Source of the DNA: Streptomyces sp. CG 926
Lineage (GTDB): Bacteria; Actinomycetota; Actinomycetes; Streptomycetales; Streptomycetaceae
Direction of reading: 5' to 3'
Assembly (NCBI RefSeq): GCF_003148825.1
Contig: NZ_QGGZ01000010.1
Coordinates: 186,001 to 250,000, forward strand
DNA length: 64,000 bases
Of this stretch, positions 1 through 9,289 are shown piece after piece. Numbering within the stretch: the first letter of the stretch is position 1; the number at the start of each line of letters is the position of its first letter. The translations under genes were made by a program, and so were the position numbers. The notes below the pieces were generated by a model. It searched no databases. It was not told the DNA's origin and saw only the letters and a list, made by a program, of their open reading frames with translations.

Positions 1-62
1 TCGGCGGCGTAGATACCGGCGGGGCCGGCACCGACGATTGCTACCCGCAGAGGGCGAGGCAT
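1..62 (-). CDS. Ferredoxin-NADP reductase-like flavoprotein, N-terminal fragment
   Basis: Only the first 20 or so codons are inside the window; the gene runs off the left edge. The translation starts MPRPLRVAIVGAGPAGIYAA, a beta strand followed by the GxGxxG dinucleotide-binding fold typical of FAD/NADP enzymes. The LRVAIVGAGPAGIYAA form is what is usually seen in actinobacterial FprA-type NADPH-ferredoxin reductases. Glutamate synthase small subunits and other pyridine nucleotide-disulfide family members begin in a similar way, so the exact family cannot be fixed from this fragment. The gene is read leftward, away from the DUF5302 gene, so the AT-richer stretch 63-269 must hold both promoters. 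Confidence 0.7.
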   Translation of the reverse strand, partial: MPRPLRVAIVGAGPAGIYAA

Positions 63-177
63 GGCAGAGGTTCCCTTCGAGCGACGGCAAGGTGGATCAA
101 AGGGAACCCTAAACGAAGGTAAACCTAACTCAGCACCCGGTGTCTCTTTATGACCCCATAATCAAAACTTATGACCT

Positions 178-196
178 CTCCAAGCAACGCTTGGAG
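178..196. promoter_or_regulatory. Perfect 8-bp inverted repeat in the divergent intergenic region
   Basis: Arms CTCCAAGC and GCTTGGAG are separated by AAC. The repeat lies between the divergent reductase and DUF5302 genes, about 75 bases before the latter, in a stretch that is AT-rich for this genome (141-175). It could be an operator or a leader hairpin; nothing in the sequence decides between these. Confidence 0.35.
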
Positions 197-269
197 CATA
201 GGGGAACTCGCTGGTCAGCACCGACGCCACCTGACAGACTGAAACCGCTTGATCACCCCAGGAGGACAG

Positions 270-461
270 ATGGCTGACGAAACCGACACCCCGCAGGACG
301 AGTCCCCGGCCGACGCGGCCAAGCGCAAGTTCCGGGAGGCCCTGGAGCGCAACGCCGCGAACGCCCAGTCCCAGCAGGCCCACCAGAGCCGGGCCAAGGT
401 CCAGGGCTCCAGCAGCGCCGCGAGCGGCAAGAACAAGAAGGTCCGCCGCAAGAGCGGCTGA
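270..461 (+). CDS. DUF5302 family small protein
   Basis: A 63-residue, highly charged and probably disordered protein. The ATG at 270 is preceded by a strong GGAGGA ribosome-binding site at 261-266, so the longer reading frame from 249 is not used. The sequence starts MADETDTPQDESPADAAKRK and ends in a Lys/Arg-rich tail (KNKKVRRKSG). This matches the small actinobacterial family annotated as DUF5302, for which no function is established. There is no signal peptide, membrane segment or known motif. It stands alone between a reductase and the rodlin gene. Family assignment is by recognition of the sequence; function is unknown. Confidence 0.75.
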   Translation: MADETDTPQDESPADAAKRKFREALERNAANAQSQQAHQSRAKVQGSSSAASGKNKKVRRKSG

Positions 462-542
462 CCCTCGGACCCGAGGAGCTCGCCCCCGCCGCCACGGCCG
501 GGGGTGGCTTCGATCCGGGATTGGGCCACACGGGTGAGTGGG

Positions 543-570
543 GATAACCCCGAGCACTGTCGACAGTTGA
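543..570 (+). promoter_or_regulatory. Candidate BldN-type sigma factor promoter for the rodlin gene
   Basis: GATAAC at 543-548 and AGTTGA at 565-570 are separated by exactly 16 bases. Rodlin and chaplin promoters are known to be read by the ECF sigma factor BldN with a consensus close to CGTAAC-N16-CGTTGA; the match here is 4/6 and 5/6. The start codon is 60 bases further on, a reasonable leader length. The -10 element partly overlaps a perfect ACTGTCGACAGT palindrome (556-567). Confidence 0.5.
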
Positions 571-629
571 TCAGCACGTCCCGCCGAGGGCAGCCATCAC
601 ATGCGACAGTGCGACAGAAGGATCTCCAC

Positions 630-1043
630 ATGTTCAAGAAGTTCATGGCCACCGCAGCCGCCACCGCCGCAGTGCTCGGCGCGGGTGCCGCAGTCGCCTC
701 CCCGGCGATGGCGATCGGCAATGACAACGGCGTCAACACCGTGAACGGCAACAACGCCGCCCAGATCTACGGCAACCAGGAGACGTCCGGCAAGATGAGC
801 CCGCAGCTCGGCGCCATCCAGGGCTCGCTCAACAAGCTCTGCGTCGGCCTGCCGGCCAAGGTCAACGCCCAGTCCGTCCTCGCGCTCATCGCCAACGTCG
901 GCGTCCAGGACGTCAACGTCCTCGCCAACCCGCAGAACCAGCAGTGCGCCGAGAACTCCACCCAGGCCAAGGGTGACGAGTCGGCCTCGCACATCGCCAG
1001 CAACATCCCGATCCTCTCCGGAAACCTCTCCCAGGGCAGCTGA
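630..1043 (+). CDS. Rodlin, secreted spore/aerial hypha surface protein
   Basis: Rodlins form the paired-rodlet layer with chaplins on the surface of aerial hyphae and spores in Streptomyces. The ATG at 630 has an AAGGA site about 12 bases upstream and gives a 137-residue protein; the frame upstream to 504 lacks a ribosome-binding site. Residues 1-29 form a signal peptide (MFKKFMATAAATAAVLGAG..., cleavage near SPAMA). The mature part is rich in Asn, Gln, Ala and Ser and carries the features of RdlA/RdlB, such as NGNNAAQIYGN and the CVGLPAK and QQCAEN segments with two conserved cysteines. It is a single copy here; in S. coelicolor rdlA and rdlB are adjacent and divergent. A symbol is not given because RdlA and RdlB cannot be told apart by eye. 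Confidence 0.85.
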   Translation: MFKKFMATAAATAAVLGAGAAVASPAMAIGNDNGVNTVNGNNAAQIYGNQETSGKMSPQLGAIQGSLNKLCVGLPAKVNAQSVLALIANVGVQDVNVLANPQNQQCAENSTQAKGDESASHIASNIPILSGNLSQGS

Positions 1044-1061
1044 TCGGCTCGATTCCGCGCC

Positions 1062-1086
1062 GGTGTCACGCGTCACGCGTGACACC
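1062..1086. terminator. Perfect hairpin after the rodlin gene
   Basis: GGTGTCACGCGT and ACGCGTGACACC form a perfect 12-bp inverted repeat around a single central C, 18 bases after the rodlin stop. It has no T-run, as usual for Streptomyces. Because it also lies just upstream of the chitinase promoter, an operator role cannot be excluded. Confidence 0.6.
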
Positions 1087-1097
1087 AGCGCGGTTTC

Positions 1098-1130
1098 ATT
1101 TGGTCTAGACCTTGACAGGTTCAGACCATT
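1098..1130 (+). promoter_or_regulatory. DasR-type operator and chitinase promoter direct repeat
   Basis: ATTTGGTCTAGACCTT (1098-1113) closely matches the DasR responsive element ACTGGTCTAGACCACT. A second related copy, AGGTTCAGACCATT, follows at 1117-1130, giving the pair of direct repeats described in Streptomyces chitinase promoters. A TTGACA -35 hexamer (1112-1117) lies between the two copies, so a bound repressor would block polymerase. DasR, a GntR regulator sensing GlcN-6-P, represses chitinase genes; its use here is inference from the site. Confidence 0.75.
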
Positions 1131-1188
1131 TTCGCTTCAGTGGGCACCGTTGCCCCCACGGCAAGTCCCCCACTGAAGGAGCAGTTAC

Positions 1189-2103
1189 GTGATACGTGCG
1201 CTTCGCCTCCGCGCCCTCGCACTCACCGCCGCCGCGGCCGTCACGGCCGGCCTCGCCCTCACCCTCCCCTCCTCCCCCGCCGTCGCCGCGGCCCCCTGCG
1301 CCGGCGCCTGGGCCTCCTCCGCCATCTACACGGGCGGCATGAGCGCCTCGTACGGCGGTCACAACTGGCAGGCGAAGTGGTGGACCCAGGGCGAGACGCC
1401 CGGCACCACCGGCCAGTGGGGCGTCTGGGCGGACCAGGGCACCTGCGGCGGCGGTGGCACCGACCCGGACCCGGGCAACCCCTCCGGATTCGTGGTCTCC
1501 GAGGCCCAGTTCAACCAGATGTTCCCGAACCGGAACCCCTTCTACACCTACAACGGCCTGGTCGCGGCGCTGTCCGCCTACCCCGGGTTCGCCAAGACCG
1601 GCGACGACACCACCAAGCGGCGCGAGGCCGCGGCCTTCCTCGCGAACGTCTCCCACGAGACGGGCGGACTCGTGTACATCGTGGAGCAGAACACCGCCAA
1701 CTACCCCCACTACTGCGACGCGAGCCAGCCCTACGGCTGTCCCGCCGGGCAGGCCGCCTACTACGGCCGCGGACCCATCCAGCTCAGTTGGAACTTCAAC
1801 TACAAGGCGGCCGGTGACGCCCTCGGCATCAACCTGCTCGCCAACCCCTACCTCGTGGAGCAGGATCCGGCCGTCGCCATGAAGACGGCGCTCTGGTACT
1901 GGAACACCCAGAACGGCCCGGGCACGATGACCCCCCACGCCGCCATGGTGAACGGCGCGGGCTTCGGGGAGACCATCCGCTCGATCAACGGTTCCCTGGA
2001 GTGCAACGGCGGCAACCCCGCCCAGGTCCAGAGCCGCATCTCGAAGTACCAGAGCTTCACGCAGCTGCTCGGGGTGACCCCCGGGAACAACCTCGGCTGC
2101 TAG
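1189..2103 (+). CDS. Secreted GH19 chitinase with N-terminal CBM5/12 chitin-binding domain
   Basis: Hydrolyses beta-1,4 GlcNAc bonds in chitin outside the cell. The GTG at 1189 follows a GAAGGAG site (1174-1180) and gives 304 residues. A signal peptide covers about residues 1-36 (ending AVAAA). Residues 37-85 are a small aromatic-rich carbohydrate-binding module (WASSAIYTGG, WQAKWWTQGE, GVWADQGTC), then a short Gly/Pro/Asp linker and a GH19 catalytic domain to the end. The catalytic glutamate is in FLANVSHETGG, and YYGRGPIQLSWNFNY is the second GH19 signature. Domain order and length match Streptomyces ChiF/ChiG-type enzymes. The DasR-type site directly upstream supports induction by chitin breakdown products. 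No truncation is seen. Confidence 0.92.
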   Translation: MIRALRLRALALTAAAAVTAGLALTLPSSPAVAAAPCAGAWASSAIYTGGMSASYGGHNWQAKWWTQGETPGTTGQWGVWADQGTCGGGGTDPDPGNPSGFVVSEAQFNQMFPNRNPFYTYNGLVAALSAYPGFAKTGDDTTKRREAAAFLANVSHETGGLVYIVEQNTANYPHYCDASQPYGCPAGQAAYYGRGPIQLSWNFNYKAAGDALGINLLANPYLVEQDPAVAMKTALWYWNTQNGPGTMTPHAAMVNGAGFGETIRSINGSLECNGGNPAQVQSRISKYQSFTQLLGVTPGNNLGC

Positions 2104-2122
2104 GCCGTGTCGGCCGCGGCGG

Positions 2123-4891
2123 TCACCGCGTGCGCAGCGCGGTGGCCAGTTGGGCCCGTGAGCGGACGTCGAGCTTCTGGTAGATGCGGGTCAGCCGGGC
2201 CTCCACGGTCTTGACGCTGAGGAACAGCTTCGCCGCGGCCTCCTGGTTGCTGGCGCCCTGGCTGACCAGCAGCGCGAGCCGGGTCTCGGCCTCGGTCAAG
2301 GTGGCGGCCGCCGGCACCCGCGCACCGGCGCCGTCGCCGGGGGCCGGTTCCCTGGCGAGCTCCGTCCAGGGGGCGGCCCCGGCCCGGTCGAACACCTCGG
2401 CCGCGGCCCGCAACGCCGCGCGGGCCGGGGCCCGTCGGCGCCGCCGACGCTCCACCCGGGCGAGGGCGAGCAGCGTGCGACCGCGTTCCAGCGGCAGGCG
2501 CAGCACGTCGAAGCGCTGGGCGGTGGTCTCCAGCAGGTGCACGGCCGCGTCAGCGTCGCCCTGCGCGGACAGGCACAGTCCGCGGGCCCGGTCGAGGGCC
2601 GCGACGACCCCGGTACGGCCGAGGCCGACGGCGATCGTACGGACGGAGGCCAGCAGCCGGGCGGCCTCCTCGGGGGCGTCGGCGGCGATCAGGGCCTCGG
2701 CGAGCTCCCCGTGCCAGCGCAGGATCGAGGGGTCCACCACCTGCTGGGCGGCCTCCAGTTCGGCGACCCGGCGCAGGGTGGCGACGGCCTTTGCCGCCTC
2801 CCCCGTGGCGAGTTCGACGAGGCCGAGCGCGTGCAGGCTGCGGGAGAGGAAGACCTGGTCCTGCTCCTCCTGGGAGGCCTGGATGCCGCGCCGGGCGTAG
2901 CCGGCGGCCCGGGCGAAGCTGCCGCCCATGGCCTCCGCCATCGCGGCGACGTACCAGGCGGGACCGGGCGAGAGGCCCGCGTCTATCGTGAGCTCCAGGG
3001 CCCGCCGGGCGTGGGCGGAGGCGGCCTCGCACCGGCCGCCGCGCAGCTCGACCTCGGTGAGGCTGCGCAGGACCTCGAAGACGTCCTCGGCGGAACCGGT
3101 GCGCTGGACGGCGGGCAGCAGGACCATGAGCTGGCGACGGGCGTCGTCGAGGCCGTCGTCGAAGAGGGCGTGCCGGACGGCGAGGTACTGGGGCGCGTTG
3201 CGCATGCCGAGCGGCACCTCGGGGGCCGGCAGGGCGAGGGCCTCGGCCAGGATCGCCTCGGCGCCGGGGTCGCCCAGGATGCGGCCCATCCGGGCCCGTA
3301 CGGTCAGGGCCATGGCCTCGGCGACCTGATCACCACCGAGTGCGGCGAGCGCCCCGGCGCGGGCCGCGGCGTCGCGGGAGCGGACCGGGTCGCCGTCGCT
3401 GAGGTTGTGCTTCCAGGCGATCCGTAGTTGGACGGCGGCCTGCAGCGAGGGATCGCCCGCGGCCTCGTCCATGGCGTACGCGATGGTCTCGTCGAGGGCG
3501 CCGAGAGCCTGCCCGGCGGCGTCGATCACGGCGAGCCGGGCCCGTACCCGGTCGGCGGGCGAGGCGTCGCGGGCCAGAACGGCCCCGGTGGCGCGGCGGG
3601 CGAGGTCGGCGCGGCCGGACCAGCCGGCGTCCTCGGCGGCCGCGACGAGGCGGGTCAGTTCCTCGCCGGCCAGCCAGGACGGCGTCCGTTCGGCGGCGAG
3701 CAGGCCCAGTTCGGCGGCGAGGGCGCGCTGGCCCCGGCGGCGGCAGGCCGCGGCGGCCTCGGTGATCTCCTCGGCCAGCCACTGGTCCGGGGTGTCCACG
3801 GCCAGCGCGCGGTGCCGTACGGCCTGGACGGGATCGTCGACGGCCTCGGCCAGGGCGGCGTGCCCGGCGGCGCGTTCGGGCCAGCCCGCGTCGGCGGCGA
3901 GGGCGGTCGGCAGGGCGCCGGCGGTGAACTCCACGGAGCCGTCCTCCCCCACCCTGACCAGCGCGGCGCGTTCCGCCTCGGCCAGCTCGGCCTCGGCGTC
4001 GGGGCGGCCCGCCCGGCGCAGCAGGGAGATGGTGGGGCGGGCGGCGAGGGCGGCGAGCAGCAAGGTGCGGCGGGCCTGGGCGGGGGCCCCGGCCAGGAGC
4101 CGGCGGGCCACCTCGCGGGCCTGGCCGGAGACGGGCAGGGCGTCGGCGTGGTGGGCGCTGCAGTCGCGGGCCTCGGCGGCTTCGGCGAGGGAGTGGCCGA
4201 GGGCGAGGGCCAGGCGCGGGTTGCCACCGCTGGCCTGGTGGATGCGGCCGGCGAGGCGGGCCGGGAGTCCGTGGCGGACGAGGAGTTCGGCGACCTCGTC
4301 GGCGCCCAGCGGCGGGACGCGGATGGCGGGGACGCCGGGGCCGCAGAGGGGTTCGCCGACCGGGACGCCGCCCTGGACGCATTCGGCGACCAGGACGCGT
4401 ACGCCGGGCGGGGTGAGGCGCAGGGCGAAGCGGAGCAGGTCGGTGCTCTCGGCGTCGAGCCACTGGGCGTTGTCGAGGACGAGGAGGACGGGGTGGCGGT
4501 CGGCGAGCGCCCGCAGCACCTCGACCACCGCGAGGCGCAGCGCGATGTGGTCGCGGCCGGCCCGGGGGGCGTCGGCCTCGCGGCGCAGGAGGGCGATGGC
4601 GGTGCGCTGGGGGCCGGAGAGCTGTTCCAGGGCGCCGCCGGGTACGGAGGCGAGCAGGGCGGCGGCGGACGCCTCGGGTATCCATTGGTCGGCGGCCTCG
4701 GGGGCGAGACACAGCACGGTCTCCCGGCGCGATTCGGCCGCGGCCGCGACGGCGCGCACGACCTCGGTCTTGCCCGCGCCGGCGGGCCCGATCAGCAGCG
4801 CCCGACCGTGCGCGGTCAACGCGCGATCGACCGCCTTGATCAGTTCTCCGTGTCCGACACTTGTGTCAGCGTGCCCCGTCGCCGCCACCAC
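2123..4891 (-). CDS. LuxR-family ATPase regulator (LAL type)
   Basis: A large transcriptional regulator of about 922 residues. A Walker A motif (GPAGAGKT) lies near residue 35 and a Walker B-like strand (VLLVLDNAQW) about 110 residues later, so the N-terminal third is an AAA/STAND ATPase. The middle is Ala/Leu-rich helical repeat resembling TPR/MalT-type sensor modules. The last 65 residues are a LuxR helix-turn-helix (LTEAETRLALLVSQGASNQE, then LFLSVKTVEARL). Such proteins usually activate transcription when an unknown ligand binds. The start is uncertain: GTG codons at 4891 and 4888 come just before the ATPase fold, while an in-frame GTG at 4975 has no ribosome-binding site. No target is evident; it is convergent with the chitinase gene. 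Confidence 0.85.
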   Translation of the reverse strand: MVAATGHADTSVGHGELIKAVDRALTAHGRALLIGPAGAGKTEVVRAVAAAAESRRETVLCLAPEAADQWIPEASAAALLASVPGGALEQLSGPQRTAIALLRREADAPRAGRDHIALRLAVVEVLRALADRHPVLLVLDNAQWLDAESTDLLRFALRLTPPGVRVLVAECVQGGVPVGEPLCGPGVPAIRVPPLGADEVAELLVRHGLPARLAGRIHQASGGNPRLALALGHSLAEAAEARDCSAHHADALPVSGQAREVARRLLAGAPAQARRTLLLAALAARPTISLLRRAGRPDAEAELAEAERAALVRVGEDGSVEFTAGALPTALAADAGWPERAAGHAALAEAVDDPVQAVRHRALAVDTPDQWLAEEITEAAAACRRRGQRALAAELGLLAAERTPSWLAGEELTRLVAAAEDAGWSGRADLARRATGAVLARDASPADRVRARLAVIDAAGQALGALDETIAYAMDEAAGDPSLQAAVQLRIAWKHNLSDGDPVRSRDAAARAGALAALGGDQVAEAMALTVRARMGRILGDPGAEAILAEALALPAPEVPLGMRNAPQYLAVRHALFDDGLDDARRQLMVLLPAVQRTGSAEDVFEVLRSLTEVELRGGRCEAASAHARRALELTIDAGLSPGPAWYVAAMAEAMGGSFARAAGYARRGIQASQEEQDQVFLSRSLHALGLVELATGEAAKAVATLRRVAELEAAQQVVDPSILRWHGELAEALIAADAPEEAARLLASVRTIAVGLGRTGVVAALDRARGLCLSAQGDADAAVHLLETTAQRFDVLRLPLERGRTLLALARVERRRRRRAPARAALRAAAEVFDRAGAAPWTELAREPAPGDGAGARVPAAATLTEAETRLALLVSQGASNQEAAAKLFLSVKTVEARLTRIYQKLDVRSRAQLATALRTR

Positions 4892-5010
4892 GCACAGCCA
4901 CCAGCCTCTCGATCCCCAGCTCCTGTGCCCTTCCTGTGAGAGGCGACAATACGAGGTCGAGTGGCGGGCGACCACGGATTGTGACGCAGAAATCAGTCAC
5001 GTCCCGGGAA

Positions 5011-5058
5011 AACCCGTCGGACCTGCCGATACGAGGTGTATCAGCAGGTCCGCGGGTT
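5011..5058 (-). terminator. Long nested hairpin after the protease gene
   Basis: Outer arms AACCCG/CGGGTT, middle arms CGGACCTGC/GCAGGTCCG and inner arms GATAC/GTATC stack into about 20 base pairs with one bulged T, one C-A mismatch and a GAGGT loop. On the minus strand the hairpin follows the protease stop codon by about 46 bases and runs into a short T-rich stretch (CGGGTTTTCC), as expected of an intrinsic terminator. It also lies 120 bases upstream of the LuxR gene. Confidence 0.7.
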
Positions 5059-5104
5059 CGCTTTGGTCCGTACTATCTGGCCGTCAGGCCGAGTTGGCTC
5101 CTGA

Positions 5105-6910
<1,806 letters not shown>

Positions 6911-7319
6911 GTGTTCCCCTTCGAGGGCCGTTTCCGGGCATGCCGGAGCGGCCGGTCAGTGCAGTGTGGGAGGTTCCGGCGGCCGCGGGACCGGGAGCGA
7001 GTTGGTCGAGCTCGCCCCGGCCTCCGCCGCGCGCCACGTCGCCCGAGCCGCAACGGCGGGGCCGGGCAACGGCGGTCCCGGCTCTTCCCCTGGCCGATGC
7101 CGCCTTCACGCCATGTGGGGTTGGCGTGTGTGCCGCAGGGCCAGGAGAAGATCGCCGGTGGGCAGACAGTAGGCAACACGGGGATGAACTCGATACGGGG
7201 AAAACCCTTGTCCACCCCCCGCAGCTCCCCCCAGGGGCCCCTCGGCAAGGCTCTGACCAGGTATGTTCGGCGAAGGGGCGCAGGCCGCGCGGTACGGCGG
7301 GCCGAGGCGGGGAGCGGCT
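6911..7319. other. 409-base intergenic region without a recognised gene
   Basis: This stretch must hold the protease promoter (leftward) near 6911-7000 and the 3' end of the DUF1838 transcript. Reading frames across it are GC-biased shadows with no family resemblance and no ribosome-binding site. No tRNA, hairpin of note or repeat was found. Confidence 0.5.
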
Positions 7320-8069
7320 CTACCGCGGCGGGAACAGCTTGCGGAAGTACGTCCAGCTGGTCTCGTTCGGCTCGCTCCACTTCTCCGGCGCGTGGGCGAA
7401 TTCAGGCTGTTTTTCGGCGATATAGGCGCGGGTGCGCTCCGGAACCTGCGTGTACGAGTCCAGCTTGCGGCCCCGGCAGTGGAAGGTCAGGCCGCCGGGG
7501 CGCTGCCCCTGTTCCATCCAGGGCAGCCACGGAGACATCCGGGTCCAGGACATCGTGGCGGGGACGCTCACGGCGTCGGTGGTCAGGGCGGCCGCGGGCG
7601 CGAAGAACTGGAACAGCTCCAGGGCGCGGTAGGTGTCGTCGGCGGACTGCGCCGGGTACTCCTCGACCGGCAGGGGCGAGGGGTAGGCCAGCGGGATCTC
7701 CAGGCTGAAGCAGACCTGGTCGCCCAGTTGCGTCAGGGGGATCGGGAAGGGGCGCCACTTCTGGTCGGCCGGATCGTTCCAGACGTGGACCACGGGCTTG
7801 TCCTGCCAGGTCTCCAGGATCTCCCGCGTCACGGGGTCGAGGTAGAACGCGGCCTCCCTGGACAGGAGCTGGTAGCCGCCGAGCTCCTCGTCCACCACCA
7901 GGCGCGCGACGTTGAGTCCTTCGAAGCCGAAGAGGCGCCGGTAGGGCTCGCCCGGGGCCCAGGCGTGGACGTCGCCGGTCCACCAGTAGGTGACCTCGGC
8001 GCCGTCGAGCGAGGCGCGGGTGCGGGCGAATGCGTGCAGGAGCTCGGCGGGTGTCAGCTCTGATGTCAT
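7320..8069 (-). CDS. DUF1838 family protein
   Basis: A 249-residue cytoplasmic protein starting MTSELTPAELLHAFARTRAS; this ATG is preferred to one nine codons earlier because the family normally begins near here. It is rich in Trp and Tyr (EVTYWWTGDVHAWAPG, HVWNDPADQKWRPFP, SWTRMSPWLPWMEQGQRPGG) and ends WSEPNETSWTYFRKLFPPR. These features match the bacterial DUF1838 family, which has no known activity. There is no signal peptide or catalytic motif that I recognise. Neighbours (GNAT gene upstream on the same strand, protease downstream) give no functional hint. Confidence 0.75.
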   Translation of the reverse strand: MTSELTPAELLHAFARTRASLDGAEVTYWWTGDVHAWAPGEPYRRLFGFEGLNVARLVVDEELGGYQLLSREAAFYLDPVTREILETWQDKPVVHVWNDPADQKWRPFPIPLTQLGDQVCFSLEIPLAYPSPLPVEEYPAQSADDTYRALELFQFFAPAAALTTDAVSVPATMSWTRMSPWLPWMEQGQRPGGLTFHCRGRKLDSYTQVPERTRAYIAEKQPEFAHAPEKWSEPNETSWTYFRKLFPPR

Positions 8070-8144
8070 ACGGCCCACTGTGCGCGGTCGCCGCACGGCC
8101 GGACAAGCGGCCCCGCGGACAACCTCGGCCCCGCCGGTGACCGG

Positions 8145-8690
8145 TCAGGCGGCGGTGCGGCGTACGTGCAGGTGGCCGTCGAGCGGGAAGGCGGGGGGCG
8201 TGGCGGCCAGGGTCCTGTCGTATGCGTAGCCGCACTTGGCCGCGACGCGGCAGGACGCGAGGTTGTCGACCTGGTGGAGCAGTTCGAGGCGTTCGAGGCC
8301 GTCGGCCCGGAAGACGTCCAGGGACCAGGTGGTGAGGGCTTCCAGAGCTCGGGGTGCCACACCCCGGCCCCGAGCCCCGGCCGCCGTCCAGTAGCCGACC
8401 TCGGCGGCGGCCTTGCCGGGCGCGACCTCCTTGAGGACGACGTTGCCCACCGGCCGCGCCGGCGAGGACGCGCCCGGGCCCGGTTCCAGGACGGCGAAGG
8501 CGAACCGGACCCCGTCCGCCCAGCCACGCTCCTGGGCCCGCACCCACCTCAGCGCGCCCTGCTCGGACCGCAGTCCGGGATCCGGGGCGGCCCCGACCAA
8601 CGCGCCGATGTCGTCCACGCACCAGGGCCGGAGGGCGAGAGCGGGAGCGGTCGGTGTCGCTGCGGCCCGGAGCGTGACGGAAGTGATCAT
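8145..8690 (-). CDS. GNAT family N-acetyltransferase
   Basis: A 181-residue acetyl-CoA dependent acyltransferase of the RimJ/RimL-like subgroup. The ATG at 8690 gives MITSVTLRAAATP; the longer open frame reaching to 8921 overlaps the GyrB fragment and is not used. The acetyl-CoA binding core is EVGYWTAAGARGRGVAPRAL around residues 105-125 (consensus Q/RxxGxG/A), followed by LTTWSLDVFRADGLERLELLHQVDNLASCRVAAKCGYAYD, which has the typical N-x-x-S-x-x-V-A-x-K-x-G-F ending. The substrate is unknown. It lies upstream of the DUF1838 gene on the same strand. Confidence 0.85.
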   Translation of the reverse strand: MITSVTLRAAATPTAPALALRPWCVDDIGALVGAAPDPGLRSEQGALRWVRAQERGWADGVRFAFAVLEPGPGASSPARPVGNVVLKEVAPGKAAAEVGYWTAAGARGRGVAPRALEALTTWSLDVFRADGLERLELLHQVDNLASCRVAAKCGYAYDRTLAATPPAFPLDGHLHVRRTAA

Positions 8691-8856
8691 CAGCGAATCG
8701 TACGCAGCGCGTCCGGCCCCCTGCCGGAGCGGCAGCGGGCCGCGCCGACGCGGGGCCTCACACCGGGCTGAGGCAACCCGCGGAATCAGACACCCGGGAG
8801 CCGCCGAGAACGGACCCGTACGCGCTCTCGGCGGGCCCGCGACCGTGATTCGGTCG

Positions 8857-9246
8857 CGGCTCGCGAGGTGGTGCGGCTCCGCCGAGAAGCGGATCCGCGG
8901 CTTCGCCAACAGCATGGCCACGCCCTACGGCGGCACGCACGAGGTGGGCCTGCGCGAGGGGGTGGCGGCCGCGCTCGACGCGTACGCGCGCCGGCGAGGG
9001 CTGCTGTCGGCGGAAGGGCCCGACCTCGACGCCGACCGGATCGCCGAAGGCCTCACGGCGGTCGTGTCGGTCAAGCTGGAGCGCCCCGAGTTCGTCGGCG
9101 CCACACGCGGAGAACTGGGCAACGCCCCGGTGCGCGCTTGCGTCGCCGAGGCCGTCCGGGAACACCTCGGCACCTGGTCGGAGGAGAACCCGGAGCAGGC
9201 CGCGGCCGTCGTCGGCCGCATCCTGCGGGCCGAGGCCCTCGACTGA
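8857..9246 (+). pseudogene. Fragment of a DNA gyrase B / topoisomerase IV ParE-like gene
   Basis: The frame reads RWCGSAEKRIRGFANSMATP, then YGGTHEVGLREGVAAALDAY, ARRRGLLSAEGPDLDADRIA, EGLTAVVSVKLERPEFVGAT and RGELGNAPVRACVAEAVREH. This is the middle of the GyrB/ParE transducer domain (compare the family motifs FxNxIxTxxGGTHxxGF, EDIxEGLxAVxSVK and PxFxGQTKxxLGN). The ATPase domain in front and the TOPRIM domain behind are absent, and a stop follows RILRAEALD. An ATG at 8914 is in frame but has no ribosome-binding site. It is therefore a relic of an extra type IIA topoisomerase gene cut at both ends, lying between a GNAT gene and a kinase gene. Whether a short peptide is made is unknown. Confidence 0.75.
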
Positions 9247-9289
9247 GCGCCTGCGAACGGCGCCGGCGGACGGCCGGGACCTCGGCGAT

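Noticed and set aside
117..126. AGGTAAACCT as an iron box (DmdR/IdeR) before the ferredoxin reductase
   Set aside because: Only a short core with the wrong spacing; the 19-bp iron box consensus is not met.
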